A DNA stretch of 64,000 nucleotides from Pterois miles (taxonomy: Eukaryota > Chordata > Actinopteri > Perciformes > Scorpaenidae), in assembly GCA_947000775.1 (NCBI GenBank), contig CAMQGK010000567.1:16321501-16385500 (forward strand), in the 5' to 3' direction. Made by a program: the position numbers and the translations under genes. The notes beneath the pieces were generated by a model. It was not told the origin of the DNA. It saw only the letters and a list, made by a program, of their open reading frames with translations, and ran no database searches. This document shows positions 25,201-36,288 of the stretch, piece by piece (within the stretch, counting starts at the first letter, position 1; each line of letters begins with the position of its first letter).

Positions 25201-28200
25201 GTCCTCACTGGAACTGATTGAGGCAGTGGCAGATGTCTCAGGACAGGATGGGATGGATGTTGAGTCATGGTCTAGTTGGACATCTTCATAAGGCACATTC
25301 ATCGGCTCCAGGGGGAAGAGGAATATGTTGAGAAGAAAAGAGGGGAATAGATAGTCAAGTCTGCCTCAATTGCAGTCTTGGCGTCCTCACTGGAACTGAT
25401 TGAGGCAGTGGCAGATGTCTCAGGACATGATGGGATGGATGTTGAGTCATGGTCTAGTTGGACATCATATGGCACATTTATCGGCTCCATGGGGAAAGAT
25501 GGTAAGTCTGCCTCGATTGCAGTGTTGTCGTCGTCACTGGAGCTGATTGAGGCAGTGGCAGACATCTCAGGAGATGATGGGATGGATGTTAAGTCAAGGT
25601 CTAGTTGGACATCTTCATCTGGCACATTTATTGGTTCCAGGGGGACAGTTGGCAAGTCTGCCTCAATAGCAACCTTCTTGTCCTCACAGGAGCTGATTGA
25701 GGGAAGTGCTGACATGTCAGGACATAGGGGAATCACTGTCTGGTTGGAATCACTGTCTGGTTGGAAATTGTCATCTGGCACATTTATCAGCTCCAGAGGG
25801 ACAGATGGTAAGTCTGCCTCGATGTCAGTCTTGTCGTCCTCACTGGAGCTGATTGAGGCAGTGGCAGACATCTCAGGACATGATGGGATGGACGTTGAGT
25901 CAAGGTCTAGTTGGACATCTTCATCTGGCACATTTATTGGTCCCAGAGGGACAGTTGGCAAGTCTGCCTCAATAGCAGCCTTCCTGTCCTCACTGGAGCT
26001 GAATGAGGGTGGTGCTGACGTCTCAGGACACGATGGAATGGACATTGAGTCAAGGTCTAGTTGGACATCTTCATCTGGCACAATTATCGGTTCCAGAGGG
26101 ACAGATGTAAAGTCTGCCTCAATTGCAGTTTTGTCGTCCTCACTGGAGCTGATTGAGGCAGTGGCAGACATCTCAGGAGATGATGGGATGTATGTTAAGT
26201 CAAGGTCTTGTTGGACATCTTCATCTGGCACATTTATTGGTCCCAGAGGGACAGTTGGCAAATCTGCCTCAATAGCAGCCTTCCTGTCCTCACTTGAGTT
26301 GAATGAGGGTGGTGCTGACGTCTCAGGACACGATGGAATGGACATTGAGTCAAAGTCTAGTTGGACATCTTCATCTGGCACAATTATCAGTTGCAGAGGA
26401 ACAGATGTCAAGTCTGCCTCAATTGCAGTTTTGTCATCCTCACTGGAGCTGATTGAGGCAATGGCAGACATCTCAGGAGATGATGGGATGGATGTTAAGT
26501 CAAGGTCTAGTTGGACATCTTCATCTGGCACATTTATTGGTTCCAGGGGGACAGTTGGCAAGTCTGCCTCAATAGCAACCTTCCTGTCCTCACTGGAGCT
26601 GATTGAGGGAAGTGCTGACATGTCAGGACATGGGGGAATCACTGTCTGGTTGGAATCACTGTCTGGTTGGAAATCGTCATCTGGCACATTTATCGGCTCC
26701 AGAGGGACAGATGATAAGTCTGCCTCGATGTCAGTCTTGTCGTCCTCACTGGAGCTGATTGAGGCAGTGGCAGACATCTCAGGACATGATGGGATAGATA
26801 TTGAGTCAAGGTCTAGTTGGACATCTTCATCTGGCACAATTATCGGTTCCAGAGGGACAGATGTCAAGTCTGCCTCAGTTGCAGTCTTGTCGTCCTCACT
26901 GGAGCTTAATGAGGGAGTGGCAGACATCTCAGGACATGATGGGATGGACATTGAATCAATGTCTGGTTGGACATCTTCATCTGGCACATCTATCGGCTTC
27001 AGAGGGACAGATGTCAAGTCTGCCTCAACAGCAGCTTTCCTGTCCTCACTGGAGCTGATTGAGGGAAGTGCTAACATGTCAGGACATGGGGGAATCACTG
27101 TCTGGTTGGAATCACTGTCTGGTTGGAAATCGTCATCTGGCACATTTATCAGTTCCAGAGGGACAGATGTCAAGTCTGCCTCAATTGCAGTCTTGTCGTC
27201 CTCACTGGAGCTTAATAAGGGAGTGGCAGACGTCTCAGGACATGATGGGATGGACATTGAATCAATGTCTGGTTGGACATCTTCATCTGGCACATCTATC
27301 GGCTCCAGAGGGACAGATGTCAAGTCTGCCTCAACAGCAGCTTTCCTGTCCTCACTGGAGCTGATTGAGGGAAGTGCTGACATGTCAGGACATGGGGGAA
27401 TCACTGTCTGGTTGGAATCACTGTCTGGTTGGAAATCGTCATCTGGCACATTTATCGGCTCCAGAGGGACAGATGTCAAGTCTGCTGCAATTGCGGTCTT
27501 GTCGTCCTCACTGGAGCTTAATGAGGGAGTGGCAGACATCTCAGGACATGATGGGATGGACATTGAATCAATGTCTGGCTGGACATCTTCATCTGGCACA
27601 TCTATCGGCTCCAGAGGGACAGATGTCAAGTCTGCCTCAACAGCAGCTTTCCTGTTCTCACTGGAGCTGATTGAGGGAAGTGCTGACATGTCAGGACATG
27701 GGGGAATCACTGTCTGGTTGGAATCACTGTCTGGTTGGAAATCGTCATCTGGCACATTTATCGGCTCCAGAGGGACAGCTGTCAAGTCTGCCGCAATTGC
27801 GGTCTTGTCGTCCTCACTGGAGCTGATTGAGGGCATGGCAGACGTCTCAGGACATGATGGGATGAATGAGTCACTGACTAGTTGGACATCTTCATCTGGC
27901 ACATTTATCGGATCAAGAGGGACAGATGTCAAGTCTGCCTCAACAGCAGCTTTCCTGTCCTCACTACAGCCCACTGAGAAAGTGGCAGAAATCTCAAGAC
28001 ATATGGTGATGGATGTTGAGCGACTGTCTAGTTGGACATCTTCAGCTTCCTCAATAGCAGCCTTCCTGTCTTTACTAGAGCCCACTGAGAAAATGGACAC
28101 GGGGGTGACGGCTGTTGAGTCAAGTAATTCTTCAGTGTGTTTTGACTTAATGTCCTTTCCTGAATCCTGTCTTTTTCTTTGCTGGTTCCTTTTTCGTGAT

Positions 28201-28619
28201 ATGAATGTCGGCAACAGCTTCAAAAAAGAAGTCTTCTTCTTCTTCTTGAATTTTCTCTCACTTCGCCTGCATGTATTCACCACAGTGACCGGGTATTTTT
28301 CTCCTTGGTGCTCTGCAAAAGCTCGCCGGAGATTAAAAAACCTGTTCAAATACAGCTCTACCTTTTTGTTGACACGTTGAACTGCTGAGGAGTCATCTTC
28401 CTCATCAGCCTCTGACTTGGAGTGTTCCTCAGCCTTCCATCTTGAGACATTCTGTAACAGTTCGTCAATGTTTTGCTCAACCCGTTCCTGTATAGAATCA
28501 ATGACCTTCGAGTAAGTTTCAGAGGTGTCTGAGGAGTCTGAAACTGAGGTGCTGTTGAAGAGGGTGGAGAGTGAAGCTGCCACCTCTTTGAAATATTCCT
28601 TTTCTTTAAGGTTTGTCAT
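22222..28619 (-). pseudogene. Large acidic-repeat gene, copy 1, interrupted
   Basis: Same architecture as the intact copy at 36289-42792: N-terminal helical and polybasic region (28092-28619), 150/156-bp repeat array (about 23353-28091) and duplicated C-terminal module (22222-23352). The frame is broken at about 25308-25347. There, 40 bases of foreign, purine-rich sequence replace the usual 8, a net gain of 32 bases, adding an in-frame stop after the upstream 1106 codons and shifting the rest. Either side is fully open (1106 and 1026 codons). The break could be a real mutation or a bad join where the assembler collapsed the array. Its N-terminal repeat order matches copy 3 rather than copy 2. 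Confidence 0.75.
23353..28091 (-). repeat. Coding tandem repeats, 150/156 bp, copy 1
   Basis: Measured spacings are 150 bp (27447 to 27597) and 156 bp (27597 to 27753), encoding 50- and 52-residue units. The 52-residue type carries the variant core DDDFQPDSDSNQTVIPPCP. The region near 24400-25300 shows higher-order blocks of about 450 bp. Confidence 0.9.
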
Positions 28620-28621
28620 CT

Positions 28622-29210
28622 CTTAAAAAAACAAAAAACAAAAAAACATTCAATGGCAAACTGTAGAATACGGGTGGTGGTACTAGTACTACTGATTCCA
28701 CCAAGTATCACCTGTCGAATTGTATATGATATGGTATTAACTACAAATTACCATAAAACTTGAAATGAAAATGATCATATATCATATATATCAATATATG
28801 TCAGCATGTGTTGAGGCTCAATACAACTATGTTGAAGTAATAACAGTAATAGTAGTTTTAAGTACATGCAGCAGCTTTATGACTTGAAAGGTACAGATTA
28901 AAGGCACAAGCTGATGGTGTTAGTGCTTTGATGCCACGCCCCTTTACGCACACGTGCACATGCATGCGCACACTATTTGCACACGTGCACACGCGCGCGC
29001 ACACACATTCTGTATACTTTTTATTAAAAAAAAAAACACCTTAAAAATGCTAGCTGTTGTGTTTTCAAGCACATATTAAATATACTCATATACTCTGATA
29101 CTGTGAGCGACGAGAGACAGCAAGTGAATGTATGCTTCGGAGTTAGCTGCTCCCCAGAGTTTGAATGAAAAGTGAGTAACTGTTGGCTCCTCTGCAGCGA
29201 TTCACTCACC
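28622..29210 (-). promoter_or_regulatory. Putative 5' UTR intron of the large gene, unit 1
   Basis: Just upstream of the ATG (28619) the minus strand has a long T-rich tract ending TTTTTTTAAG, a good splice acceptor. A strong donor (TTG|GTGAGT) lies at 29209-29210. A non-coding first exon to the right of 29210 is therefore likely, with the promoter in 29210-30000. The same two signals are conserved in units 2 (donor at 43381-43382) and 3 (59282-59283). This is inference from splice-site consensus only. Confidence 0.45.
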
Positions 29211-30250
29211 AACGTAACAATAGCTAATTCAACTGACTTCACTTATTATCATAAACTATGCTGTTAAAATATGCTTTATTTATACCGGTCATGCTGTTTT
29301 TAATTCTGAAATGTGCGATTATGGCAGGCCAAGTTAGCTCAAGTAGCAGCACATTAGCACTAGCTAACATAGCGTTAGATTTGAGATAAAGTTCATTAAT
29401 TAACGTTAACCTTGCTTGTCCTGGTTATTTTGATTCAGCCTTTAGCGCACATTTCAGGAGCAAGACCCCACAGTAAGTTGATGTTAGCTAGCTAACATGA
29501 TGGGCAGGTTCAGGTATAACGAGCCACGTTTTTAGCTGATATTTGTATAGATAATTAATAATGTCTGTATGACAGTATGCCGAACTAGCTGTCAGTAGTT
29601 TCTGTTTTTATTGTAGCCATGGATGTACAGAAAAAATGTGACGGAGTGACTTTAACACCGAAGAAAGCTTAAAATGTGATTATTCTCAGGCAAGCTCTGT
29701 AGCGCTTTTCTCTGATTACTAAGCGGATTTATGGACGTACATTATATAGACGATTTAACGTTACATGCTGGCCATGTCATCCTCAGTAGGTTAATCGGTC
29801 ACACTGAGAGATAATCCGTGTTTCATGTTTGTGTAACGTTATGGAGATACGACCGCGTTATGACTCTGAGAAGGAGGACGGTTTTCACTCCTCTAACTCC
29901 CTCGTTATCTTTGCTCCGCTCCACGATGCCTGTCTACAACATGTAACGTCCCGATTTAACCAGTTAAATAGCCGAGGAGCACCTTGAATAGGACGTTTTC
30001 CACCTCCCACTGTAATGATGATCCGAACGGGGATTAAGAGAGTTAAGTGTCAGTTTTCTCTCAGATGATTAATACATAGATTAATTGCAGCAAGTTAAGT
30101 ATATATGTAAACAGTATACTCCAGAATAGTGTGTAATGTTACTGTGATTAAGTAATGCTACTTAGTGCTGTCTGTATTAATATAGCAAAATAGAAATGAA
30201 GTATATGATGTGGTAAGACAATATAACATATTAACATAGAATAGTATGAT
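29211..30250. other. Upstream region of the large gene, unit 1
   Basis: Unique DNA conserved in all three units, with a somewhat CpG-enriched stretch at about 29850-30020 and repeated GTTAGCT/AGCTAAC words at 29330-29510. It is the likely promoter region. A short plus-strand frame after an acceptor-like sequence (29617 on) encodes only 17 residues, and I do not call it. Confidence 0.4.
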
Positions 30251-30805
30251 ATTGTACAGTATAGTATGAGGTATAAGCTACAGTAAAAGGTACAATGTAA
30301 TTAGTAATAATATAAAATATAACATAATATTGTGTAACAGTACAGTAAAAGTACATTATATATATATTGTATATATATATTATATACAGTTTATGTGAGG
30401 AAGTATATTTCTTTCATAATATGTAATTCTATAGTATGAAATCAATCGTATGCATCGTATAATATGTGAAGATATATCAAGTGTAGCAATGAATTCAAAT
30501 AAATCAGGGGGGCTGTGGTCTCCACTGCTGTTGTATTAGTGTATGATATTGTACAGTATAGTATGAGGTATAAGCTACAGTAAATGGTGCAATGTAATTA
30601 GAAATAATATTACATAATATAGTGTAACAGTAGAGTAAGAGTATATTATGTATATAATATACAGTATAGTATGAGGTATAAGCTACAGTAAATGGTACAA
30701 TGTAATTAGAAATAATATAACATATAATATAGTGTAACAGTACAGTAAGAGTATATGTATGTAATATTCAGTATAGTATGAGGTATAAGCTACAGTAAAA
30801 GGGCA
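30250..30805. repeat. AT-rich minisatellite, unit 1
   Basis: Four imperfect copies of a roughly 110-bp motif begin with 'cagtatagtatgaggtataa' (at about 30258, 30556, 30663 and 30769). Homologues lie at about 44425-44965 and 60330-60835. The third has fewer or rearranged copies. Confidence 0.85.
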
Positions 30806-30951
30806 TTTAAGGCTGAACGATGCAGATCCTCTCCCCTTTTCAGGTGGAATATAAAACAGTTTAATGGCCTTTTGAAACTGACAATACCGACCTTGTTCTC
30901 AAACTCAAAAAAATGGTGATATAGTTTGATGTCTGTCATTCCTGTCATTCT

Positions 30952-31463
30952 TGTCACAGCCTCCAGATCCTTGGTCGTTTTATTTTCTGTCTCTTCACTT
31001 CATTCATGGTTTTCACTTCCTGTTTTATTTTGTCATCACTAACATCCCTCTCGTTTCAGATCACTGCACTTCCTGCCCTCGTGTGTCTCCACGCCTCCTG
31101 ACCTAGTTTTCATCACCTCACCTGTGTCTGATTGTGGACCCGTCCCTGACTGTGTCCACCTGTGTCTTGTTATTCACTCCCCCACTAGTATAAAATGTGT
31201 GTCCTCCCTTCCTCACGTTGCCAGTTCATAGCTGATCGTTCTCGTGATTCTCGTTCCAGCCTTTCCTTGTGTCTGCCCGTTTGAGAATGATTCTCTGCTT
31301 GTTTTTTGATCCTGCCTTTCCCTGTCGTTTTTCGGATCTGGTTGCCTGTTCTACTGCCCACCTGTGTACCGACCTTTTGATTAGTAAAGACCTTTCCTAT
31401 TTTACACCAGTGACTTTGAGTCGTGCATTTGAGTCCTGTCCTTGTCTGACCCGAGTTGTAACA
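30952..31463 (+). mobile_element. Solo LTR, Ty3/gypsy-like, unit 1
   Basis: A 512-bp segment starts TGTCACAG and ends TTGTAACA, flanked by the 5-bp direct repeat ATTCT (30947-30951 and 31464-31468). It contains a TATA-like 'gtataaaatg' at about 31189 and the C/T-rich text typical of fish gypsy LTRs. No internal region is present, so it is a solo LTR left by recombination. Confidence 0.8.
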
Positions 31464-32410
31464 ATTCTAGTACCAGCCAAGGTCGTTCCTCCATCAGCCC
31501 AGTAAGAGGAAGAAGAAGAGGCTCCCTTTGATGAGGGCATTACATAAAATTCACATTAGAGCTGTCAGAGTTAATGTGATAATAACATGTGAACAGAAAT
31601 TCATCTTAACGCCACTCATTTCTGTAATGATTTAATGCAACTTGTGATTTTTTTGCATCAACTTAACTCCCAAAATGAAAACTGAAAGAGCAAAGACATG
31701 AACATCTGCACACAAAAAAAGAGAAAAGCAAGTAGTGGCAAAATCATTGTTCCTCAGGTGAGATGATTTTGACATGATTTTGCTCAAAGCGCTGATGTCC
31801 CGAGAGCCGTCTGGCTCTGTGGTCTTCAGCCTGGTGAGAGGTGGCACGACACCGCTGCTAAACTATCTCAGTGCAGGGCTGGGTGACTGGATGGCATCCA
31901 GAAATACCTTGGAGACAAAAACAAACGCACCCAGTGGTTAGATGCTCTTATACTGACACACTAACCTTTGTCAATTTGTTGTCTTCAGTGTCCTGTGCTA
32001 AACTCAACCTGTATCAGTTATATTATTAACATAAAATTACAAGTGAAAGTATTCAAAACTTTACTTCAGGTGTAAATCATTTCAAAATAAAAGTATATTA
32101 TAGTGTTAGCAGAAAATTCACTTTAATCATGAAAAGTTCAAGTTCTCAATATGCAGACTGGCCCTTGTCTGTTATACAATAGTTGTTAGAGCCACTGATC
32201 ATCAGATCTTTAAATGTGCGATATAAGCCTCACAGATGTGGGTCTGTAGGGCCGTGCTTCACCCAATAGTAAGTTTGTCTTCTATCCACATGGTGGATCA
32301 TGAAAGAAGGATTAAAAGAAGACAACAGCCACCTCTAGCGAATGAAGTAATTATGACAGGAGCAAAAACGTAAGTTAGGAGCTGCAGTATAGACAGTTGA
32401 GGAGAGCGGG

Positions 32411-32440
<30 letters not shown>
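32411..32440. repeat. (GT)n microsatellite, unit 1
   Basis: About 14 GT units. The equivalent in unit 2 (46583-46632) is longer, and unit 3 (62446-62472) resembles unit 1. Confidence 0.9.
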
Positions 32441-32447
<7 letters not shown>

Positions 32448-32560
32448 TGCGTGCATTGTTATATGATGTGGGGACATGAATCTGTTTACACACCCACATT
32501 GTGGGAACTTGCCTTCCTTTTGGGAACAAAATGCATGTCCCCATACTGTAAAACATGATA

Positions 32561-32620
32561 TTTTAGGGTGAGGACTTGGTTTAGGGTTAGGTTGAGGTTG
32601 GGGTAAGGGTTAGGATTGGG
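32561..32620 (+). repeat. Degenerate TTAGGG-like tract, unit 1
   Basis: Scattered TTAGGG and variants ('tttagggttaggttgaggtt', 'aagggttagg') follow a block seen widely near fish (GT)n tracts. It is too degenerate to be a functional telomere. Copies lie at 46754-46813 and 62594-62653. Confidence 0.6.
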
Positions 32621-32879
32621 CAAGTAACAGTAACACTTAGGTCATGGAAACAACGTGTGTTTCAGGTGTGCCACCCCCTTCTCTCAGTGCTTGATCACAC
32701 CTTAATCTCATTCAACAATCAGAGTATATTTTTTAGCAGTCAACAAGTAGCTGTGAAAGGACAGGCTTCTTTCTACGCTGCCAGTCTCCTCCTGTGCTGC
32801 GTTTTAGAAAACAGAGGCACAGTGCTGCAGGTATTTCTCATAGAGGCTGAGTGTGAGGGCATCGACCTGTTGGAGAGAT

Positions 32880-33490
32880 TTTTGTTGTCTTCCCTGTCCC
32901 TAGCTGTTTTAATTATTACTTCTCTGTAAGTAGATTTAGAAAGATGCAAAAAAGCTGGAGTAAAATTCCTTGTATTTATTTCCTTTATGTACTAATATAC
33001 ATCATTCTGATTCCTTGTGAGGTGGCATAAATTTATCAATGGTGTAAGTGTATATTAATATTTATTTATGGAGATGTATACACTAGATTTCATGATTTAT
33101 TTATATTCAGTTTGGCTTTTGAGAATAATTACAGTGCTCAGTAAAAGCTAGTACACCATGCACTGACCCATTTAGGCTTTGAATTGCACCAAATATGAGC
33201 ACCAGGTGGCAGAAAAACATCAGGACTGACTACTGGCTGCTCCATTGATCACATCAACAGAATGAAGGCTGAGCATAGCCAGAGAAGAGCACAATGGGTT
33301 TAGAGATTCGGAGACCGTCGTCCTCTTCCCAAGCTGGTGTTGAGGGAAAATGTTATTTTCAGCATGTCAAACAGAGAGTTGTCATTTGCTGATGCATCTT
33401 TAAATGAGTGACAGAGTAATAAAAACAGTTTAACGCCGACTGGCACGAATAAGCGACAAACCGTTTGACTCAAGCAACCAGCCGAGATAG
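32880..33490. other. Unit spacer, nothing recognised
   Basis: AT-rich DNA conserved in units 1 and 3 and partly degraded in unit 2. No coding potential was recognised. Confidence 0.5.
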
Positions 33491-33830
33491 AAGAAGAAGA
33501 AGAAGAAGAAGAAGAAGAAGATAGTCCTTTATTAGTCCCGCTAGGGGAAATTCAATTTTTTCACTCTGTTAACTTATACACACACATGCACAAACAGGTC
33601 CATATACATGCAACAATTGGAGAGGTCTCAGAGTGAGGGGGCTGCTCCTGACAAGCGCCCTGAGCAGTTGGGTGCCTTGCTCAGGGGCACCTCGGCAGTG
33701 CCCAAGAGGTAAACTGGCACCTCTCCAGCTACCAGTTCACGCTCAGTTCTTGGTCCATGTCGGGACTTGAACTGGTGACCCTCCGGTTCCCAAGCCAACT
33801 CCCTACAGACTGAGCTACTGCCGCCCCCAA
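33491..33830 (-). mobile_element. tRNA-derived SINE, only in unit 1
   Basis: Reverse-complement copy of the SINE at 14261-14590: (AAG)n tail at 33491-33520, then body, B box and A box ('gactgagctactgcc' at about 33808-33822). Units 2 and 3 lack it: unit 3 reads directly from 'gccgagatag' to 'tgtctgcattccccc'. 'atag' flanks the insertion as a possible short target duplication (33487-33490 and about 33867-33870). Confidence 0.85.
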
Positions 33831-33904
33831 AAAAAGTGTGTGCATTGTGCAAGTGTGTGCACAAAAATAGTGTCTGCATTCCCCCAATGCAGATTAGCGC
33901 ATAT

Positions 33905-34957
33905 TCAATATGGACCTAGGAACCTTCGGGAAGCATTTGTTTATAGTGGGACCACTCAGTGATCGATACGAAGCTCGAAATTTAGGCCATAAGGAAATCC
34001 TTCATCTATATATGCAGTATATATACACACACACACACACACACACCATTTTGGGAAATAAATGCAACTTCTGCTATTTATTTTTATGCAGATCAGAATG
34101 AAAGCATCAGCATCAATGTTTTATGGCAAGCTCACACCAGAGATCCCCCAGAGGACAGTGAAGACAGCTGTCTCAGCGACAGTGGGGGCAGCGATGAAGA
34201 ACATGTTCCCAAGCCAGATGATGCAGAGAGCAGTAGCGAGAGCAGCAGCAGCAGCAGTGATGAGGAGGTCCAAGACCAAGATGCGAGCACCAGTGTCCAA
34301 GCTGCAACAAAGAGGTCAGCTGCTTCTACACGACGAAAGAAAGGAAAAGTGGTGTGGAAGACAGTAAAACAGTCAGAGCTCTGCAAAAAATGTTCCAGTG
34401 TGGCGAGGTGCTCTCCCAGACAGTGACTCAATCAGACTGCCTAGTGATTATTTCAGACAGTTTTTTGACACTGAGTCAAAGAGGTCCGTGCCGATGCTGT
34501 GGGTCACTGGCCACAAATCGACAGTGTGCGGCAATGCTGCAAATGCCCCAAGTGCATGAGCCACACTGGCATCAAGAGTGCAAAATGTGACGTTCACCTG
34601 TGCCTGACCAAGAACAACGACTGCTTCTGTGCATTCCACGAGTGAGAGGAAAGGGTAAAAATGTAAAATGTTATCTGTTCTGTTTAAAATCAGATGTTAG
34701 AATGTGTTCTGTATGTTATTTGTTGTTTGTTTTCTGTTGTGTTATAAATAAAACATCATTTTTTACTGTTATATGACTGTGTTATTATTGACCATCATGC
34801 CCGTTGTTGCAAATTTGCAAAACACCCAAATTTCTATTTATTTTTTGTGCTATAGTCAAATGAAGAATCTCAACATAATTTACCATCTACTTAAAGGCAA
34901 AAACACATAAAACAGTTTTTATATACAGCTATAGGAATTCAGGCGTTGAAGGGTTAA
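33905..34957 (+). pseudogene. Internally deleted piggyBac element across units 1/2
   Basis: An acceptor at 34090-34091 opens an exon encoding an acidic serine-rich N-terminus (DSEDSCLSDSGGSDEE), a basic patch and the FRQFF motif of piggyBac transposases. This is joined to the C-terminal cysteine-rich domain (CCKCPKC, CDVHLCLTKNNDCFCAFHE), stop at 34643-34645. The catalytic DDD core is missing. In this copy a 2-base deletion at about 34368 ('aaacagtcagag' where unit 2 has 'aaacagagtcagag') also breaks the N-terminal frame. The 3' end is 'gaaggg' against TTAA (34954-34957). The 5' boundary is not located. Confidence 0.7.
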
Positions 34958-34999
34958 ATTCTCTGATTCACTTTCTTAAATGTGGATATTCTTTGGTTT

Positions 35000-35289
35000 A
35001 GAAGAAGAAGATATTCCTTTATTAGTCCCACAGTGGGGAAATTCAGTTTTACACTCTGTTGTTCACACAGTACATATACATGTGTCAATGGAGAGATGTC
35101 AGAGTGAGGGGGCTGCTCCTGACAAGCGCCCAGAGCAGTTGGGGGTTTGGTGCCTTGCTCAGGGGCACCTCAGCAGTGCCCAAGAGGTAAACCTCTCCAG
35201 CAACCAGTTGGTCTTGGTCCATGGGGGACTTGAACCGGCGTCCTCCGCATCCTAACCCAAGTCCTTACGGACTGAGCTACTGCCACCCC
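35000..35289 (-). mobile_element. tRNA-derived SINE shared by units 2 and 3
   Basis: Reverse-complement SINE with an (AAG)n tail, inserted between 'ctttggttt' and 'tttatgcctct'. In unit 1 (about 21210-21230) the two flanks are directly joined. The sequence is nearly identical to 48634-48923. Confidence 0.85.
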
Positions 35290-35889
35290 TTTATGCCTCT
35301 GCGACTGTAAACTCAACATATTTGAGATGTGTACGAACCAAGACATTTGAGGACATTATCTTCAACACTAAACATTTTTCACCATTTTCTGCAATTTTAC
35401 AGACTAAAAAGCTAATCAATTAAACGAGAAAATATTCAACAGATTAATCAATAATGAAAATAATGGTTAGTTGCAGCACTATGTTTAACCATATCTCAGT
35501 TGTCATCAACTCTTCACCGCCAGGTTTTGCATCGGCTCTGTCTGACTGCTTGAGTATGCTGCTCCTGTTTAACCAGTGTCTGTATACACAAAAATACTCT
35601 TAACTTTAATTACTTTAATTATTTTATATTGTTTTATCTTACTTGTACTCACATGCTTGACATTTATTTTTTAGTAAAATTAGCACATCATTTACCATAG
35701 ACCATACAATAACACTAACTTGTAGTTAGTGATAAATAAATAAACAAACAAATAAATGGATTTTTTAAATGTATTTATTAATTGATTAATTAGGGGGTGG
35801 AGAGGTAAAGTAAAGTGAGGGAATAGAGTAGAGGGAAGGTGAGAGAACATCCTGGGTCTCACTGGCAGGGCTTGTGTCTAGATGACTGC
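35290..35889. other. AT-rich spacer of unit 2
   Basis: Same as 21220-21822 in unit 1. No gene is seen. Confidence 0.5.
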
Positions 35890-36186
35890 TCACTTGATGA
35901 CATGACAGCTTTGTCCATTTCTGGGCTTGTGACTGGATGGCATCTTGGTTGGCTTCTTACGATTGTGGCCTGCAGATGTGTTGCCTGTGCTGTCAGAATC
36001 ACTCGATTTTTTCTGCTGAGATTTTGAGTCAGTCACTGACTCAATGGCCTCATTCAAATCCAGCTTTGTTGCTTGTCTGTCTCTGTCAAGCTGGACATCT
36101 TCATCTGTCACATTTAGCGTTTCCAGAGAGGCAGATGTCAAGTCTGCCTCAATAACAGTTTTCCTGTCCTCACTGGAGCCCACCAA
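35890..36186 (-). pseudogene. Decayed duplicate of the large gene's 3' end, unit 2
   Basis: The encoded sequence is identical to the unit 1 copy at 21823-22119. It is a shortened tandem duplicate of the last repeat plus part of the C-terminal module, lacking the basic SWWR region. Confidence 0.7.
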
Positions 36187-36288
36187 AGATTTTTTGAAAT
36201 GTATTTATTAATTGATTAATTAGGGGATGGGGAGGTAAAGTAAATTGAGGGAATAGAGTAGAGGGAAGGTGAGAGAACATCCTGGGGC

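Larger units (their letters stand above)
31661..32879 (-). pseudogene. Truncated hsd17b1 pseudogene, unit 1
   Basis: Homologous to 15600-17349 of the functional gene: 3' UTR, exon 6 (about 31780-31915), intron 5 and about 90 bases of exon 5 (32790-32879). Exons 1-4 are absent. Within exon 6 the conserved ALRYFTS reads L-R-stop-F, a Tyr-to-stop change shared by all three units, and the tail after SALSKIM has diverged. Intron 5 lacks the SINE found in the functional gene. It is not translatable to an enzyme. Confidence 0.88.
20781..34560. repeat. Tandem array unit 1 (about 13.8 kb)
   Basis: This is the first of three near-identical head-to-tail units. It starts inside the C-terminal region of a piggyBac element and ends where the same point recurs. 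It contains the decayed gene-end copy, large gene copy 1, AT-rich minisatellite, solo LTR, hsd17b1 pseudogene, a unit-specific SINE and the 5' part of the next piggyBac. Non-repetitive parts differ from unit 2 only at scattered sites. Confidence 0.9.

Noticed and set aside
29617..29670. Short plus-strand frame starting MDVQKKCDG after an acceptor-like sequence
   Set aside because: It has only 17 codons with no further exon recognised, so it cannot be supported as a gene.
32561..32620. Interstitial telomere
   Set aside because: Only degenerate TTAGGG words are present, and they belong to a common repeat context next to (GT)n tracts.
31661..32879. Second functional hsd17b1 gene
   Set aside because: Only exons 5 (partial) and 6 are present, with an in-frame stop shared by all copies.
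34132..34431. Minus-strand frames over the piggyBac serine run
   Set aside because: They are the reverse of a low-complexity acidic run, with Ser/Leu-rich translation and no independent signal.
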